Source of the DNA: Kappaphycus alvarezii | Lineage: Eukaryota; Rhodophyta; Florideophyceae; Gigartinales; Solieriaceae | DNA: 64,000 nt | Direction: 5' to 3' | Assembly: GCA_002205965.3 (NCBI GenBank) | Contig: NADL03000046.1 | Location: forward strand, 1-64,000 | In this document: positions 10,952 through 21,689 of the stretch, one piece after another | Numbering within the stretch: position 1 is the first letter of the stretch | Layout: each line of letters opens with the position of its first letter | The notes under the pieces: generated by a model | What the model was told of the DNA's origin: nothing | What the model saw: only the letters and a program-made list of their open reading frames with translations | The model's database searches: none | Translations under genes and position numbers: made by a program

Positions 10952-11972
10952 CTAGTAGTTTATTTTGCCTCCATTAGCCTTAAGAACTTCGGCGCAACTT
11001 TTTTTCATCGACTAAACTAGCTACTGAGGCACAGTTGCATCGATTTTGGCCCACTCTTGGTCAATTGCCACTTTTAAAGCAAGAAATGAGTCAAACTGCC
11101 TTCCGCTACTGTAAACAGCTCGCGCCAGGATACCCCATAAGTTTTTGATTGTGTTTAGGTCCGTGGACCGAGAAGGACGTTACTGTAATGGATTGGTGCA
11201 GGCCACTCCATTACAGTAACGTCCTTCTCAGAAAACCATGCCTTCGTATGCTGAGATACATGGATAAGGGCATTATCCTCCTGAAACACCTAATCGAATC
11301 CACGGTTGAACTGCAAAACCTAATAAATTTTTCTCCATTGTCGTACAATAACTTGTAGATACCTGCCTTCCATTCAAATAAACAATTGGACACTTGTCAA
11401 AGTAAGAGAATCAAGCCCAAATCATAACTGAACCACCTCCATTATAGCGCTTAGCCAATAACCTTTCTTCTTTACGGATATCATGCCAGTAATGCTTAAA
11501 CCCGTCTGGCCCATCCAAATTAAACTTTTTTATTTGAAAAGATTACTTTCTTCAAATCATTCAGTCCTTTGCCAACCATCTCTGTAGCCCAATCAAGTCT
11601 TGCTTTTTGTGGGCTGCGGTAAGCAGCTGAACCTGTTTAATCTTCTTGTATGTAAGAGTACTCGTTGCACGTAATATCTGCTGCACTCTCTTGTTGCCTA
11701 TTGGCAAATCCAAGGTGGTACAGACCTGTCCCGCCGATTTCTCACCCTTGTGTTGCCTCTCTTAGTAGTTGCCTTCTTTTGGCGGGAGATATTTTTGGCG
11801 GGCGTCCGCTGCGTTTCTCTTTTTCATACTTCTCCGGGGCTTGGATAAATGTCCACAACACCTTTTAAGAGCGATTTATTTTCGATGCGATAGAATCAAT
11901 CCTCTCCTCGGCACACCTCATCCTCATAATTTCCCCTTTTTCTTGCTCCGTGAGTGACTTTACGCGAGGCAT
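10952..11972 (-). pseudogene. Tc1-like transposase, inactive
   Basis: The gene starts at ATG 11972 (MPRVKSLTEQEKGEIMRMR, a helix-turn-helix start) and ends at TAG 10954-10952 after GGKINY. This gives about 340 codons, the normal family length. It encodes the DD34E enzyme that moves the element. The block VFQEDNALIHVSQHTKAWF keeps the second catalytic Asp. The first, normally FSDE, reads FSNK. The third, normally IENLWG, reads IKNLWG. Two of three catalytic acids are therefore replaced, both by G-to-A changes on the coding strand. There are also stops (for example in the N-terminal domain and after MIWA), at least one frameshift just after FSNK, and a 23-bp inverted duplication at 11170-11229. 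This copy cannot be active. Confidence 0.85.
11170..11229. repeat. Perfect 23-bp inverted duplication (hairpin)
   Basis: Arms 11170-11192 and 11207-11229 are exact reverse complements with a 14-base loop. Only one arm fits the transposase reading (EKDVTVMEWPA); the other replaces the bases that should precede the SPDLN-type segment. This looks like a snap-back templated insertion. Confidence 0.9.
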
Positions 11973-12135
11973 TTTGCTGATGTGTAGTCGTTGTTCTTTG
12001 CCGTGTAGATACTAGTTGCAGTCGGTATTGTTCATTTAAAGTGTATAGCAAAGTACTTTATTAGTTTTACGGTGTTTTAAATTGTACTTTTTTTATAACA
12101 TTTCTATTTTTCTATATTCATTATCCGTTTACAAA

Positions 12136-13290
12136 TTGGAATAATGCATTTACGTCGCTCGATACCATTTTTTTTAATTCTTTATTGCTGCTCTTTCTCT
12201 ATCTGACTAAGACGCCTTTCTAGAGTATTCTTTTAAGGCGGGGGCTGTAGTAAGTGTGCAGAACTCAGAAATCGGAGAAGTTTCTATATTTATTAGGCGC
12301 ACTGTAGGTCAATACTCCCGAATAAACAACACAACAAACATACGCTTTTAGTAAATGTTCACTAAACCGAGCTGGGTCACTCAGGCATCAGGTGATTCGA
12401 GAGACAAAGCACGGCGAGATACGGCATGGGCCGTCACCTGGAAAACGAGGAGGCGAGGGTGGCGACCAATCGGTGGTATTCATCGGATGGGAGTTTCCCG
12501 CGGCGGAGTGCAAAAAAGGAGGCGACTTTGGCCAGGGCCTCACGGGCAGGTTTCGATGGCTCCATGAGTATCGAATCCAAGAGGGTAGAATTGGGCTTGT
12601 ATTGTCCCACAGAGGGCAGTCCCAAACTTGTTTTCGTCAATAGGTGTACTCGCCAAAGAATAGTGCACCGGAATTTGAAAAGTGTACTTTCATAATGTTA
12701 CATGAAATTTCACAGATAAATCGGCGATTGGATAAGAACTGTTGGGCGATTTAAGACGCCAAATCATTTCCAGATCTCGAGATTTATACAGTATTTTGAG
12801 ACCTACAGTACAGTACTGTGCAGTGCTGCACACCACGGTAGTGGACTAAGCGGAGAAGCCCAGATTTTCACTGACCATCGCGGACAAGTGGTGAGATAAT
12901 CTCGACTCAAGCAACCAGGTTGTACATAGTCGAAGCGTTTCATGTGAACAATGATTCTATCGAACCGCAAACGGGAGCAGGCCGGAGATGCAGTACGGAG
13001 GATGTTTTCTCCAAAAGCAAGTGATTCCACTAAGGTCTTGAACACCCTCAAAGCGAGAGGCTGTACGGGAGTCCCTCCTCAACCCTTCGGGGTTGGCGGC
13101 GTTTTGTAACGTACTAGCCGGGTTACAATCATCAACATCATCTGTTTTCAATATCAACTCTTCACACTCTGGTGCATCAGTTCGATCGATAGAGTGAGGA
13201 ATTATCAAGGAACCTGGTTCCTGCACTCTGCTCCAGTTCGCGTACAACCGAAAACTCTCCTTGAAGCACTCCGTTTCCCCGGATGACAAT
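12136..13290. other. No recognised gene upstream of RlmN
   Basis: Overlapping ORFs lie at 12392-12695 on the plus strand and at 12640-12434 and 13289-12957 on the minus strand. None has family motifs. The minus ORF 13289-12957 (110 codons, MSSGETECFKESFRLYANW at its start) diverges from RlmN and could be a small real gene, but I cannot support it. A TACAGTACAGTACTGTGCAG cluster lies at 12805-12824. A plastid transit peptide or first exon for RlmN may be hidden here. Confidence 0.35.
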
Positions 13291-13325
13291 ATGCATCCTT
13301 GGAGGGATGGGTTGACACAGCAATT

Positions 13326-14571
13326 ATGCAGATCTCAAGAAGTTCCAGTACCGACAGATCAAGAGGCCGAGTTATCCTGAAGAATATGACACTATTGGAA
13401 CTTGAGGATTGGGTTGTGTCACTTGGTCACAAACGTTTTCGAGCTCGGCAGCTTTGGAAGTGGATGTACAAAGGGGACAAATTGGCATCCTCATTTGACG
13501 AAATGACGGATCTGTCAAAAGACTTTCGAGATATGCTTCAACGGAGTGCACGGTTGGATACACTTGGCATCCACTCTATCCATGAAAGTGCAGATGGTAC
13601 GAAGAAGTTAACTTTCCATCTAGAAGGCGGGGGTGATAGAATCAGTCCTAATTCCATCTGATGGCAGGACAACCGTCTGCATATCTTCCCAATGTGAGTT
13701 CCGCTCTGTAGAAGAGCATTTCAAAATCAATTGCTGAGTCTATATCTGCAATGCACTAACACAATATCCTCCAAAATTCTGGTATCTCTAGCTGGCTGCG
13801 CTCTGAATTGCCAGTTTTGTTTGACTGGTCGAACCGGGTTCAACGATCTCTTTACTTCTGGCGAGATTGTGGAACAGGTAGTTTTGCGAAGCGATTCTTC
13901 GAGAATACCGGCAAGATAAGCAATGTTTGTATTCATGGGTGAGGGCGAACCTGCGAATAATTTGGATAATGTAATTCGAGCTGTGGACGTACTTCTAAAT
14001 AAGGACGGTCTGGATTTCAGTCACAACAAAGTCACTGTGTCGACATCTGGATTGATCCCAGAGATCCGAAAGTTTGCTGAATTGAGCAAGGCGAACTTGG
14101 CGGTATCGCTCCATGCGACAAACGACGAACTTCGGAGCTGGCTGATGCCTATCAACCGGAAGTATCCCTTGAACGAATTAATGAAGACCTTACGAGACGT
14201 CTTTCCGCGCAATGAAGCCAAGCAGAAGAAGGTTTTTTTTCAATACTTATTGCTGAAAGGCGTAAATGACTCTTTGTGGACGCCAAGGAATTACTACGGT
14301 TGACAGCAGGTGTGCCTTGCAAGATCAACCTGATTCAGTTTAACTCACATGACGGCAGTGAGTTTGAGGCTAGCGATGAGGAGACAATGGTAGCTTTTCG
14401 AGACTTTCTCGTTCGGAAAGGGATGACGGTAACAATTCGGAGACCCGGGGAGATGACAAGATGATGGCGTGTGGCCAGCTCGGAAAGCTTGGCCCCGTGC
14501 AGGCCCCTCGACTAACGGTTCCATCAAGATATTCACATCTGTTTAGCAGCGCCAATGCATCAAAAGAATGA
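13326..14571 (+). pseudogene. rlmN: RlmN-family radical-SAM adenine C2-methyltransferase, frame-broken
   Basis: This family methylates C2 of A2503 in 23S rRNA and A37 of some tRNAs using S-adenosylmethionine and a 4Fe-4S cluster. The first in-frame ATG is 13326. Motifs in order: an N-terminal domain (LGHKRFRARQLWKWMYKG); TVCISSQ with the methyl-carrying Cys; the cluster motif GCALNCQFC (C-x3-C-x2-C); TGRTGF; EIVEQVV; FMGEGEP; VSLHATND; LLKGVNDSL; CKINLIQFN; and the second catalytic Cys in MMACGQLGKLG. A 98-bp intron interrupts SSQ/GCAL. Homology changes frame at the G5 run 13629-13633, near 13882, near 13924 (restoring), near 14272 and near 14445, ending at TGA 14569-14571. All these shifts sit at or beside homopolymers, while residues are almost perfectly conserved. 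It is either a very young pseudogene or a live gene with sequencing errors. An organellar site is inferred from the bacterial origin. Confidence 0.85.
13694..13791 (+). other. Spliceosomal intron in rlmN, 98 bp
   Basis: The intron starts GTGAGT at 13694 and ends CTCTAG at 13791. CACTAAC near 13754-13760 is a good branch-point match. Removing it joins ...ISSQ to SGCALNC exactly at the place where the family is continuous. This is the only convincing intron in the window. Confidence 0.85.
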
Positions 14572-17097
14572 CATCTGCATCTGATCTGGCGCAAACATCT
14601 GTGGTTATATCTACCGTCGTTACGCCAGGAATTAGGGATATCCGCGGAGACGAAACCAGGGTGACCTTTGCTATGCGTCTCGATCATTAGTCAGCTGCGG
14701 GTCCAAAAGCGTCATTCCGTGACGTTCAAAGGACGCTGACGGAGAATCCGTCAATTGCTGACTAGCAAGTAACCATTACCCAGAATGACTTCATTCCACA
14801 GCTGATGCCCACAGCTGATGCCTAGCGCGAGATTCGCTCGGGGGGCGAGAACAAGCGGTTTTCGTGCGATTGTTTTCAGTACATAAAGTGGAAGACCAAT
14901 GACGTGTGTCTCACCACTGTCCTAGAGGGGGTCGGGGATCGTATGTTTCCAATCTTGCTTTCAGTTGATCATTGCGATTGCTATTACAACCTAGCTACCC
15001 GTAAGTTCAAAGACAATCACTAAAAATGGAATATACCTCTCGCCAGCGTGCCCAGTGTTACCAAACAAAAATTAAGCAGAAAAGCGCACAGCGTTTTCTT
15101 TCCTGCCAGATTACCTCATGACTCGGCCTGATTTCCAGACTCTCCATTACACAGACCTGCCCCCCTTAGTCTTCGGAAATCAGCCGTCCTGCATCCGTAA
15201 TCAGTAAAGCACCCCCCTACCTCGATTACAAGCGACATATGTTAGAAGTGCATCCTTTTCACCTTGACAACAAAACCGCACAAAACCTAAAACGTTAACT
15301 GTAACGACTGAGCAACATCAGCAGCTGGCGCGTCCTACGCATCAACCTCTGCTGTTGCCCATACTTCGATCCAACCAGGGGTTGGCCCTCATCTTTGTCC
15401 TCTTCTTCCTGCTTCACTCCAGACTGCTGCTTTATTTGCAAAGAGATAGAAATATAGCGTAAAATAGGCTCTCGTAGGCTCTCCGCCTGCTCATAGTTGC
15501 CTCCCTCACTTCATCAAAACGGGCGTTTCCCGTATCTCGCCGCTTCTCAATAGTCAAAATCCAAATTTCCCTGGCCTTTGCTCTAATTTTCAACTCCTCG
15601 CTAGCACCCTCTCTCTCTATAACATGTACATCCGAATGTTCGCCGTGTATGATTCTTTACTTTCCCGTTTCTCATCCAAGTTGGAAACGGGAAAGTAGGG
15701 AACATGCAAAGCCCAATTCATCTCCTGATCCCGTCACGTCTGGTCCATGTAATGCCTTCCAAAACGAACATGTCCCAGCATATCCCCTCTTGTAATTGAA
15801 CGCACTGCACACCGTGTCTTGGCTCCCAACTAATTCGATTTCACCTCCCTCCTACCTCAGGTTGACAATCCGCTAAACGCCTACACCTTCCATGAACACC
15901 GTGCACGCCGGCTACAGTTCACACAGCCACCCCCGACCAGGTTGTCAATATGTCATTCGTAATAACGACATAAATGCGCAAACAATAGATGTTTCGTCCT
16001 CTCATCGAAGCAAAGATTGTCATAAAGATTGGCCAGCATTGGCCTGAGTTTATAAGTACAACTAAGATTCTCCGAGAACGACCTCATATGAATTCGCAGC
16101 CCCGTACTCGATGCAAACTCGCCACCTGACAGCAACACTCTGTCCGGAGGTGGATAGCTTCTCCAGAAGCTATCCACGTGAGTCTATTGGATACCCTCAA
16201 CTGTGAAGTTCTCGTGCATTAAGCGCAATGAAATTCAGACACCGATACGAATCCAAGAAGGGCGACCAACTGTTAAGCCGCACAGCAAAACTCTTTACTG
16301 CGCTGGACGAGACATAAGTCAGTTGGAGTGCGCAGTTTGGTCAGTGCTGAAACCCATAATGGAGCTACAGGCTTGAACAGGAGATTATCCGGCTAAGCTG
16401 CTGCAGGCTTTGGAACCAAGCCTGGGGTTGAATGAGATGAGAAGGCTAGCGATCCTTCTCCTTGCTTTGACTAGTTACGTTTTTCCTGAGCGAAAGAACT
16501 CTAAAGATGTTTCTCACTCAAAATATTACTCTGAAGTTGCTTTGCCTCATTGATATGACCAGCGATAGCTTCCGATTGCAGGAAATGTGGAAGGAAGTGC
16601 ACAGCAATTTCTTACACAAAGCAGGTGGCCACACCAAAGAGTGAGCCAAGCTTATCATCACAAATCAGTTTCTTTCTATGGTTAGGTTAGGAGACCGCCG
16701 GACTAATGGTGCTGGGTATAAATCACGGGGAGGCGGACGCAACGTGAATTACAGCAGGGTGACGTAGAAGTTGGATATTACTGCTGGTGCGTGTGGGCTG
16801 TAGAGAGACGTAATCGGGCTGTGGGTGCGATGAAATAGAAAGGGATACAGGAAAGCGAGCAGCTTTAATGGATGAACGCTAATGGCAACAAATGGAAAAA
16901 AACCAGATGCAGGTAGCGTGTGGTCATTGACGGAGGCTTATTTTAAAACGTTGAAGCTAACGGCGGCGAAGAATATTCGGATGCGGACGCCTCTATTTCA
17001 GAGAAAAGTGCCGTAGGTTGAAGAGCGATTGAAGCCGGTCGTTTGATGTGATTTATATCGCGTCACAAAACTGATAGCAGAGAGGGAGATCTCGAAA
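14572..17097. other. No gene seen; pyrimidine-rich segment and hairpins
   Basis: Nothing coding was recognised in about 2.5 kb. The plus strand is C/T-rich from about 15100 to 15950. A minus-strand ORF at 16177-15953 (75 codons) has no known motifs. Two perfect hairpins are present: arms 15658-15671 and 15684-15697 (14 bp, 12-base loop), and arms 16150-16162 and 16165-16177 (13 bp, 2-base loop). Confidence 0.5.
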
Positions 17098-17440
17098 TTG
17101 TTAAGATGCTCGACGGCTCAAGCCCCAAGTGGCCTACGACATCACCGTATCCTCGCCATTCCAGGAGAGCTATATGTCAATGGGAGCACAGAAAGCGCGA
17201 GCCGTTGGCAATGCAGCAGAAAAGCGGAAGAAGAGGGACCTAGCCTAGGAAGTGGCTGCTATTCCTGGCCAGGTGTCCCGCGACGATCGAGGCTAGGATG
17301 GAATCTTGTGCCGCTAGCTTTTGACTCTCTTGGATCACCCTCTGAGACATCATTCAAGGTCATAGGGAAATACGCCGCAGTTGTCGCGTCTCGCAGCGGA
17401 TGCTCTGCTGGAGGAGTGAATACTCGCTTGTATTAGAAGC
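17098..17440 (+). mobile_element. LINE fragment, ORF2 3' end
   Basis: The plus-strand reading contains VPLAFDSLGSPSE followed by a KVIGKYAA segment and a short basic tail. The same block occurs at 18200-17930 (minus), 53420-53640 (plus) and 62870-62680 (minus). At the plus copy near 53.4 kb it directly follows a Cys/His motif typical of LINE ORF2 C-termini. I therefore read it as the 5'-truncated tail of a non-LTR retrotransposon. It is short and broken. Confidence 0.6.
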
Positions 17441-17484
17441 TTAGCTACGTCATTTGGTGCATTCGATTACTTTACCACAGGTGT

Positions 17485-17828
17485 GTAAGGATGGCTCTAC
17501 TACTCGAACAAGGTTTGCGAAGTCCACCGTACCCTGCCGCGCTCAAATCTTCCGTCATTTTGACGAACTGCGAGGGGTTGTGGTCTTCACAGCCTTGCGG
17601 GCTTGTCGTCAAGCTCGCTCGTCCGGAGTTCCCACCGTTGTCGTCGCTGTCTCTATCTGTACGCCTATGTGCCTACAGAGGAGTATTTTAAGCCTTCTGA
17701 ATCCTCGGTTGAGATGGTTTAGTTTTCTTCCGGTCCCATTTTCGCTTAAGTGGGCAATCGATTCAGCCATTGCCCGGAGTCGTCCGTCTAGCAGAACCCG
17801 AGGTCCTGTGTAGTGCGGACTTCTTTTC
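17485..17828 (+). repeat. Dispersed repeat copy, inverted relative to 49488-49822
   Basis: About 340 bp match the reverse complement of 49488-49822 at roughly 85 percent by eye, including AGTCGTCCGTCTAGCAGAAC and TTGACGRACTGCGAGGGGTT. It follows a LINE 3' fragment, so it may be part of the same family's 3' region, but the second copy has no LINE motif beside it. The overlapping ORFs are not convincing. Confidence 0.8.
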
Positions 17829-17867
17829 AAACAATAAAGCATCATTCCTTCCCTTTACACAGACATA

Positions 17868-17946
17868 TGCAGGTGCAACATGCAAAGTCTTGAATACCCC
17901 ACTGTAACAAACCTAACAAAATAAGGTTTGAATAGGGTGGCTTAAC
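17868..17946 (+). repeat. Direct repeat of 47864-47943
   Basis: It shares ATGCAGGTGCAACATGCAAA and AGGTTTGAATAGGGTG with 47864-47943 in the same orientation, with small indels between. The identity of the parent element is unknown. Confidence 0.75.
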
Positions 17947-18236
17947 ACTGCTTGTTGTGGGGAGCAACATATTACAGACGCTACACACGTGGACCAATTC
18001 GCATAACTAAGCCGCTGATCAAGCCGAGTCTTCACTCCTCCCGTCGAGCATCCGCTGCGGGTTGCGACAGCGATCGCGTATTCGTCGATTACCTTCGACG
18101 TCGTCGCAGACGGCGATCCAAGTGAGTCGAAAGCTAGCGGCACAAACTTCCATCCCAGTTTTGATCGTCCTGGGATGGCTTCACTTCGCCGAGTCGTCAC
18201 TCCTCCCGTCGAGCTCCGCTGCGGGTTGCGACAGCG
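17930..18236 (-). mobile_element. LINE fragment, ORF2 3' end, with internal duplication
   Basis: On the minus strand the reading is FVPLAFDSLGSPSATTSKVI, then TRSGCSTGGVKTRLDQRLS. This is closely similar to 62870-62680 (minus) and related to 17098-17440 (plus). The segment 18026-18072 (starting gccgagtcttcactcctccc) is repeated at 18190-18236 as a direct copy about 164 bp away, perhaps from two nested truncated insertions. Confidence 0.65.
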
Positions 18237-18417
18237 ACTTCTGGTGTGTGTATGCGGCGTCCGTAATACAGTATATCGTGCCTCGCAACGCGCAGAATCC
18301 AGTCACCTGATTCAAAATTAAATTCGCAGTGACCTCGCAGTGTTGCACACACATACAGGATCCCCTGGTCTGAATAATTGACTACACAGTCAACAAAAAT
18401 TTTAAAGATTGAATATC

Positions 18418-20578
18418 TTAACATGAGTGCCTTTTGAGCCATTCTAACCTCCAAATATGGACTTTTCGCTATACTTTTTACCCTAGTATGCCCCCTGTTC
18501 CAACATTCCCAGATGGCCTTCATACCCCCCTTCCCCGTACCATGCAGACCTCCCACACCGCCGACGCAATCTCAAGACTACTGCCTATTACTACGACAAT
18601 GAGTGTGGAATGCGAGTCTGAAGGCACAGAGGAATCTATACAGGGAGCGGAGGAGCTCTGTCAGAGAGATGCTGGCGCCGATCAGATGCTTGATCCGCTC
18701 TTAGATCGCCTGGGAAATGAAGATGATAATGATGACGTCCCGATTGCCCTCCTACCCGCTGCTGTTGCAGCAAGGAAAAGGGCGAAAGATTCCATTGTTT
18801 GAACCGATGAAGATGTTTCCATCCCAAAGTCACGCTACTGATAAGCCGATTTGTTAACACTGAGAAACAGCTTTAAATTCAACCCATTTGGGCTTTTTTA
18901 AGATGTTCGTATCTACCGAAACAATGCTGAATATTGGAACAAACGCAAACGTTTACGCAGCTATTGAATTGGCTGGTGCAGGACGCCCTTCGGTGCACAC
19001 AAGCGCTCGGAAATAGGGAACTTTATTAGCATTTGCTTGTACATGGGAGTTTATAAATGTTATCGAATCGAAGACAATTGGGACAACAGCGGTCAAGGAC
19101 AAAATCAATTACAAATTACATGTCGCTTCTGCTGTTTCTGCAAATCAAGCGCTATATTCACATATGCGGTCCCAGTGGTGACAACAGAAAAGTGTATTTC
19201 TTTGACAAAGTGCAGCCATTGTTTGACGCTATCATGTAGTTGTCTAGAAGGCTCTGGGTACCTGACGTAAACTTAAGTGCGGATGAGATGATGGTTATGA
19301 ATTATGGTCGGAAGAAGAAAACGGTACGAATGAGAAATAAACCGATAGGATCAGGATTTAAGAGATGGGCGATATATGACTCCGCCTTCATACTTTATGC
19401 TTTTCCTCATTCAAGTTAAAAGCCGAGGAAACACTGTATGGGTTAAAACGGTGTTCTTCCTCTCCCTTCAGTCGTGGTTGCCTGGCTATCTGATGGGTTA
19501 TCTATATATTTACCTGGATGTGTTGGGATCGTCAAGTATGTGATATTCATGGACAATCTATTTTCCTCTCCAAAACTCTTTCGTATGCTATGAGAAGAAA
19601 AAAGGGGCTATGGGGACTGTAAGATCAAATTCTGAAGGGTTTCTTAAATATTTCGCCATCTGGGGTCAGCAAAATGTTCGTCCTAACTGGAATACACTTG
19701 ACGCTAATGTCTGTGAGAACGGGATGGTACTTGCGTTGACATGGATTTACAATAGGCCCGTTCAGATATTATCTACAGTACACAGGGTTGGGGATGATCA
19801 AACTGTTATACGGTTACGAAAGCGTCCCGGACTGACGTCTAATAATGGAGCTTAAGTGCGGCAGGTTTTTGGTAATTCTGCTACAAAAAACCTTCTAATT
19901 CCCCTCTTAGTTGATAACTACGATTTCAATGTGGGTGGAATTGATATTTTTGACCAGCTTTGGTTAGATTACACATCTCAAATGGCTTCGCACCGCATGT
20001 GGAGGCCTTTATTCTTTTGGCTACTCGACAGTGCGCTTACTACAGCTGCATATTGCTGTGTAAGTTGTATGATTCATGGCAGAGAACGAATAAGCGCCTT
20101 ACAATTGAAATATCATGGGGCTCGGTGAGAGCTCACACAGCTTCAATTGGGATAGTCGTTCGGAGTCGTCATAATATGGGGTCTGAGGATGCTGGAATCG
20201 TAGGGAAGAAATGAGCAATGGTGGGAGGATATGTTAAGGGTAAGAACAGGAGCAAATCATTTATCAATGTCCAATGGAACAGCATATTCCAATCCGTGTT
20301 TCTAATAAGCGGCGTGGCGAATGCTTCCACTGTCGTCGGAGTGGAAGTTACAAAACGGGAAGACGGAAGTCTTCTTTTTAGTGTTCCAGTTGCGAGTTGT
20401 CCTTTGCCTTGAAGAGGATCGAAAATGCTTTTTAGGTTCCACAGTGATGGACTTCAAGCACGTCGCAATCCCTAAAATAATAATAATATTATGGTTTTTT
20501 CATAATCTGCAAGCGCATGTAAAACTGAGAGATAAATGCGAATCTTAAGCCTATTCGGGCTCAAAAAGCCTCATTTTG
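18418..20578 (+). mobile_element. piggyBac-type DNA transposon 2
   Basis: A TTAA at 18418-18421 is followed by CATGAGTGCCTTTTGAGCC. The right side at 20551-20578, read in reverse, gives CAAAATGAGGCTTTTTGAGC. These are plausible imperfect inverted ends, but no TTAA remains on the right. A piggyBac-type transposase lies between. An alternative pair of imperfect palindromes (TTGACTACACAGTCAA at 18379 and TGGACTACATAGTCCA at 20683) lies further out and could be the true tips. Confidence 0.65.
18487..20450 (+). pseudogene. piggyBac-type transposase 2, broken
   Basis: The N-terminus (to 18802) is acidic with Glu/Asp runs, as is usual before the piggyBac catalytic domain. The first Met past the terminal repeat is used as the start. 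The catalytic domain appears as VNLSADEMMVMNYGRKKK and NKPIGSGFKRWAIYDS (about 19265-19390), VIFMDNLFSSPKLFRML (about 19540), and YNRPVQILSTVHRVGDDQTV (about 19755). It continues with LLVDNYDFNVGGIDIFDQLW (about 19905) and MWRPLFFWLLDSAL (about 20000). A C-terminal zinc domain (ECFHC ... CSSC) lies at about 20310-20400. The first two catalytic Asp contexts (SADE, FMDN) are kept. The blocks occupy different frames with several stops (after 18802, around 19430 and at 19853), so at least four breaks are present. Confidence 0.8.
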
Positions 20579-20699
20579 CATAAAATGTCTTTTATTTGCC
20601 CAAGGATCGTAATTTTAAGAAAAGCTAGTAGATTTTAAATTAAAAAACCGCAAATTTTATTCAGGATCTTTATTTGATTTCTGGACTACATAGTCCACA

Positions 20700-21290
20700 A
20701 TCACTTACAGAAAAGGGGATAACAGTGATAAACTAATGACATGTCACACGAGAGAGTAGGTTTACTCGGGTTGAGAAATACCTCTGCCGTGACACGGCAT
20801 GCGAGCAAGGAGAGCAGTAGCAGTACTCTACTAAATGGCATAACTAAGGCTCTGCAATATTTGACCCTTTGCGTGACTGAATTGACGTACAGACTGAAAC
20901 GCGATGTTTGTAGCACAGTCCTCGATTACTTGTCGGTAGACATAGCACCAAATGTGTCAAAAGCAAGGAAAACAATATACCACCGGACGTGTGAGGACAG
21001 ATCCGTGTCGCTGGGTAGGAGGAGCGCGTCACGCACCATCCGGGCATGTGACCAAAGTTTGGCATCATCAGTTCGTTCGAAAGCGCCAACGCACTCCATC
21101 GCTGCGTATCGTATCGACCCAGCGTTCGCTGCACGCGGCCGACGTGGACCATCTGTTTTGCTCTTAGCTAGCAATATAGTCGGATCCTGTGGCGGACACC
21201 CGTTATAATACTGCCATAAAATGCAATCAATGTACACTACTGGCAATCCTATTCGCCACAATCTGTAAGTAAAGTAGTTTGCGCCCAAGC
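20700..21290 (-). mobile_element. Probable LINE 3'-end fragment
   Basis: The minus strand carries VFLAFDTFGAMSTD near 20960, matching the spacing and sense of the PLAFDSLG block in the other LINE tails. A basic segment (VKYCRALVMPFSRVLLLLSL) follows it. A plus-strand ORF of 155 codons over the same bases (20741-21208) shows no motifs and is taken as a shadow. The match is weaker than for the other LINE tails. Confidence 0.45.
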
Positions 21291-21689
21291 GATGCCATTA
21301 AAGTGCCATTACAGTGGCGTCGCACTCGCTGGGTCTGCGGATGCTATAACATACCTACACAGTATATTTTACCGTCTTCCGTCTCCCTTCACGGCACGCC
21401 GAACACACACTATATCGAGAGGTACAGGAGCGTTGAATACAAAAGTCCGTTGCACTGAAAAGGCGCTCCCCCTAAGGCCCTTCTCAAACAAAAACACCTT
21501 TTCTTTTACCTTTTGGTTGGTGACCTGGAGCTGTAACTGAAAATCAAGTGTTCCGGGGATGATGAGCAGCTTTGGACGGTGCCACTGGAGAAGCACATAC
21601 ATATGTATGATTGAAACTTTACTTCACTGAGTATGGCCTTGTGCACTCAACGTGAATCCTGCTTCTGTTTTGCTACCGAAATTGCTCGT
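21291..21689. other. No gene seen
   Basis: Short ORFs on both strands overlap without motifs. Nothing was recognised. Confidence 0.4.

Larger units (their letters stand above)
10880..12135 (-). mobile_element. Tc1-like (Tc1/mariner) DNA transposon
   Basis: A transposase gene fills the element. Candidate inverted ends are GGATAATAAATATAGAAA at 10884-10901 and its mirror TTTCTATATTCATTATCC at 12109-12126, which differ at one position. The left end is preceded by AGTGGCGTAGT, similar to the start of many Tc1 ends. Exact tips and TA duplications are not certain. Confidence 0.75.

Noticed and set aside
12426-12695. Overlapping 70-89 codon ORFs upstream of RlmN
   Set aside because: Three frames are open at once with no motif; I could not tie any to a transit peptide or first exon.
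20741-21208. 155-codon plus-strand ORF
   Set aside because: No motifs. The opposite strand carries the LINE-like LAFDTFGA block, so this is probably a shadow.
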